Positions 63,698-64,000 of a stretch of DNA of 64,000 bases are shown in pieces. How positions within the stretch are numbered: the first letter of the stretch is position 1; every line of letters starts with the position of its first letter. The position numbers and the translations under genes were made by a program. The notes beneath the pieces were generated by a model. The model searched no databases and was not told the DNA's origin. It saw nothing but the letters and a program-made list of their open reading frames with translations. The DNA lies in the NCBI GenBank assembly GCA_026413225.1, contig CM048557.1, positions 46,817,371-46,881,370 of the forward strand. The letters run 5' to 3'. This DNA is from Otis tarda. Its lineage: Eukaryota; Chordata; Aves; Otidiformes; Otididae.

Positions 63698-64000
63698 AAG
63701 AATCATAGAACGATGGAACCATAGAATAGTTTGGGTTGGAAGGGACCTTTAAAGACCATCCTGTCCAACCCTCCTGCAAGGACCAGGGACATCTTCAACC
63801 AGATGAGGTTGCTCAGAGCCTCATCCAACCTGACCTTGAACATCTCCAGGGATGGGGCATCCACCACCTCTCAGGGCAACCTGTTCCAGTGTTTCACCAC
63901 CCTCATTGTAAAAAAGTTCTTCCTTACATCTATTCTAAATCTACTTCCTTCTATTTTAAAATCATTACCCTTTGTCCTGTCACAACAGACCCTGCTAAAA
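63698..64000 (-). repeat. CR1 LINE in reverse orientation, cut by the window edge
   Basis: Starting at AAGAATCATAGAACGATGG, the classic antisense CR1 series follows: ATAGAATAGTTTGGGTTGGA, AGGGACCTTTAAAGACCATC, GATGAGGTTGCTCAGAGCCT, CATCTCCAGGGATGGGGCAT, GCAACCTGTTCCAGTGTTTC and AAAAAGTTCTTCCTTACATC. It is the best-preserved CR1 in the window and continues past base 64000. Confidence 0.96.

Noticed and set aside
1-64000. Bacterial-type features (operons, CRISPR arrays, ribosome binding sites)
   Set aside because: The window is vertebrate nuclear DNA with spliced exons and CR1 repeats; such features do not apply and none was seen.

Overview
The window looks like a piece of a bird chromosome, or less likely that of another sauropsid. 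The interspersed repeats I can recognise are mostly CR1-type LINE fragments, some ending in the TTCTATGATTCT-like tail typical of CR1. I see no Alu, B1 or L1-type mammalian repeats. Coding sequence is sparse and split into short GT-AG exons. The species cannot be settled from the sequence alone.

One protein-coding gene is recognisable: ADCK1 (aarF domain containing kinase 1), on the + strand, a mitochondrial atypical kinase of the UbiB/ABC1/COQ8 family. Eight consecutive coding exons are present: 3769-3972, 27600-27758, 30582-30740, 33895-34011, 45181-45330, 45564-45761, 49383-49576 and 51040-51211. They join in one frame into about 450 residues ending at a TGA at 51209-51211. That is everything except roughly the first 70 residues, whose exons must lie upstream of base 1. 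Every splice junction is GT-AG. All but the last internal junction are phase 0. The exons hold the expected UbiB motifs in order: KxGQ, the Ala-rich loop, the VAVK lysine, the ELDFxNE motif, the HCDPHPGN catalytic loop and the DHG metal-binding motif. A 3' UTR of about 0.8 kb ends at an AATAAA at 52001-52006 with three upstream TGTA motifs.

Layout: 1-3768 is the 3' part of an upstream ADCK1 intron; 3973-27599 is a 23.6 kb intron; 27.6-34.0 kb holds three exons for the ATP-binding lobe; 34.0-45.2 kb is an 11 kb intron with several CR1 fragments and one possible extra in-frame exon of 93 nt; 45.2-51.2 kb holds the catalytic-loop exon, the helical-lobe exons and the stop codon. From 52.0 kb to the end I see no gene. 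That part is intergenic, with patches of simple repeat, some AT-rich blocks that could be conserved non-coding DNA, and a CR1 copy in reverse orientation running off the right edge.

The observations most worth checking are the candidate symmetric cassette exon at 37970-38062, an exact 51-bp duplication at 15677-15786, a MIR-like SINE inside the ADCK1 3' UTR, and a degenerate 76-bp tandem repeat in the last intron. I found no convincing undescribed biological system.
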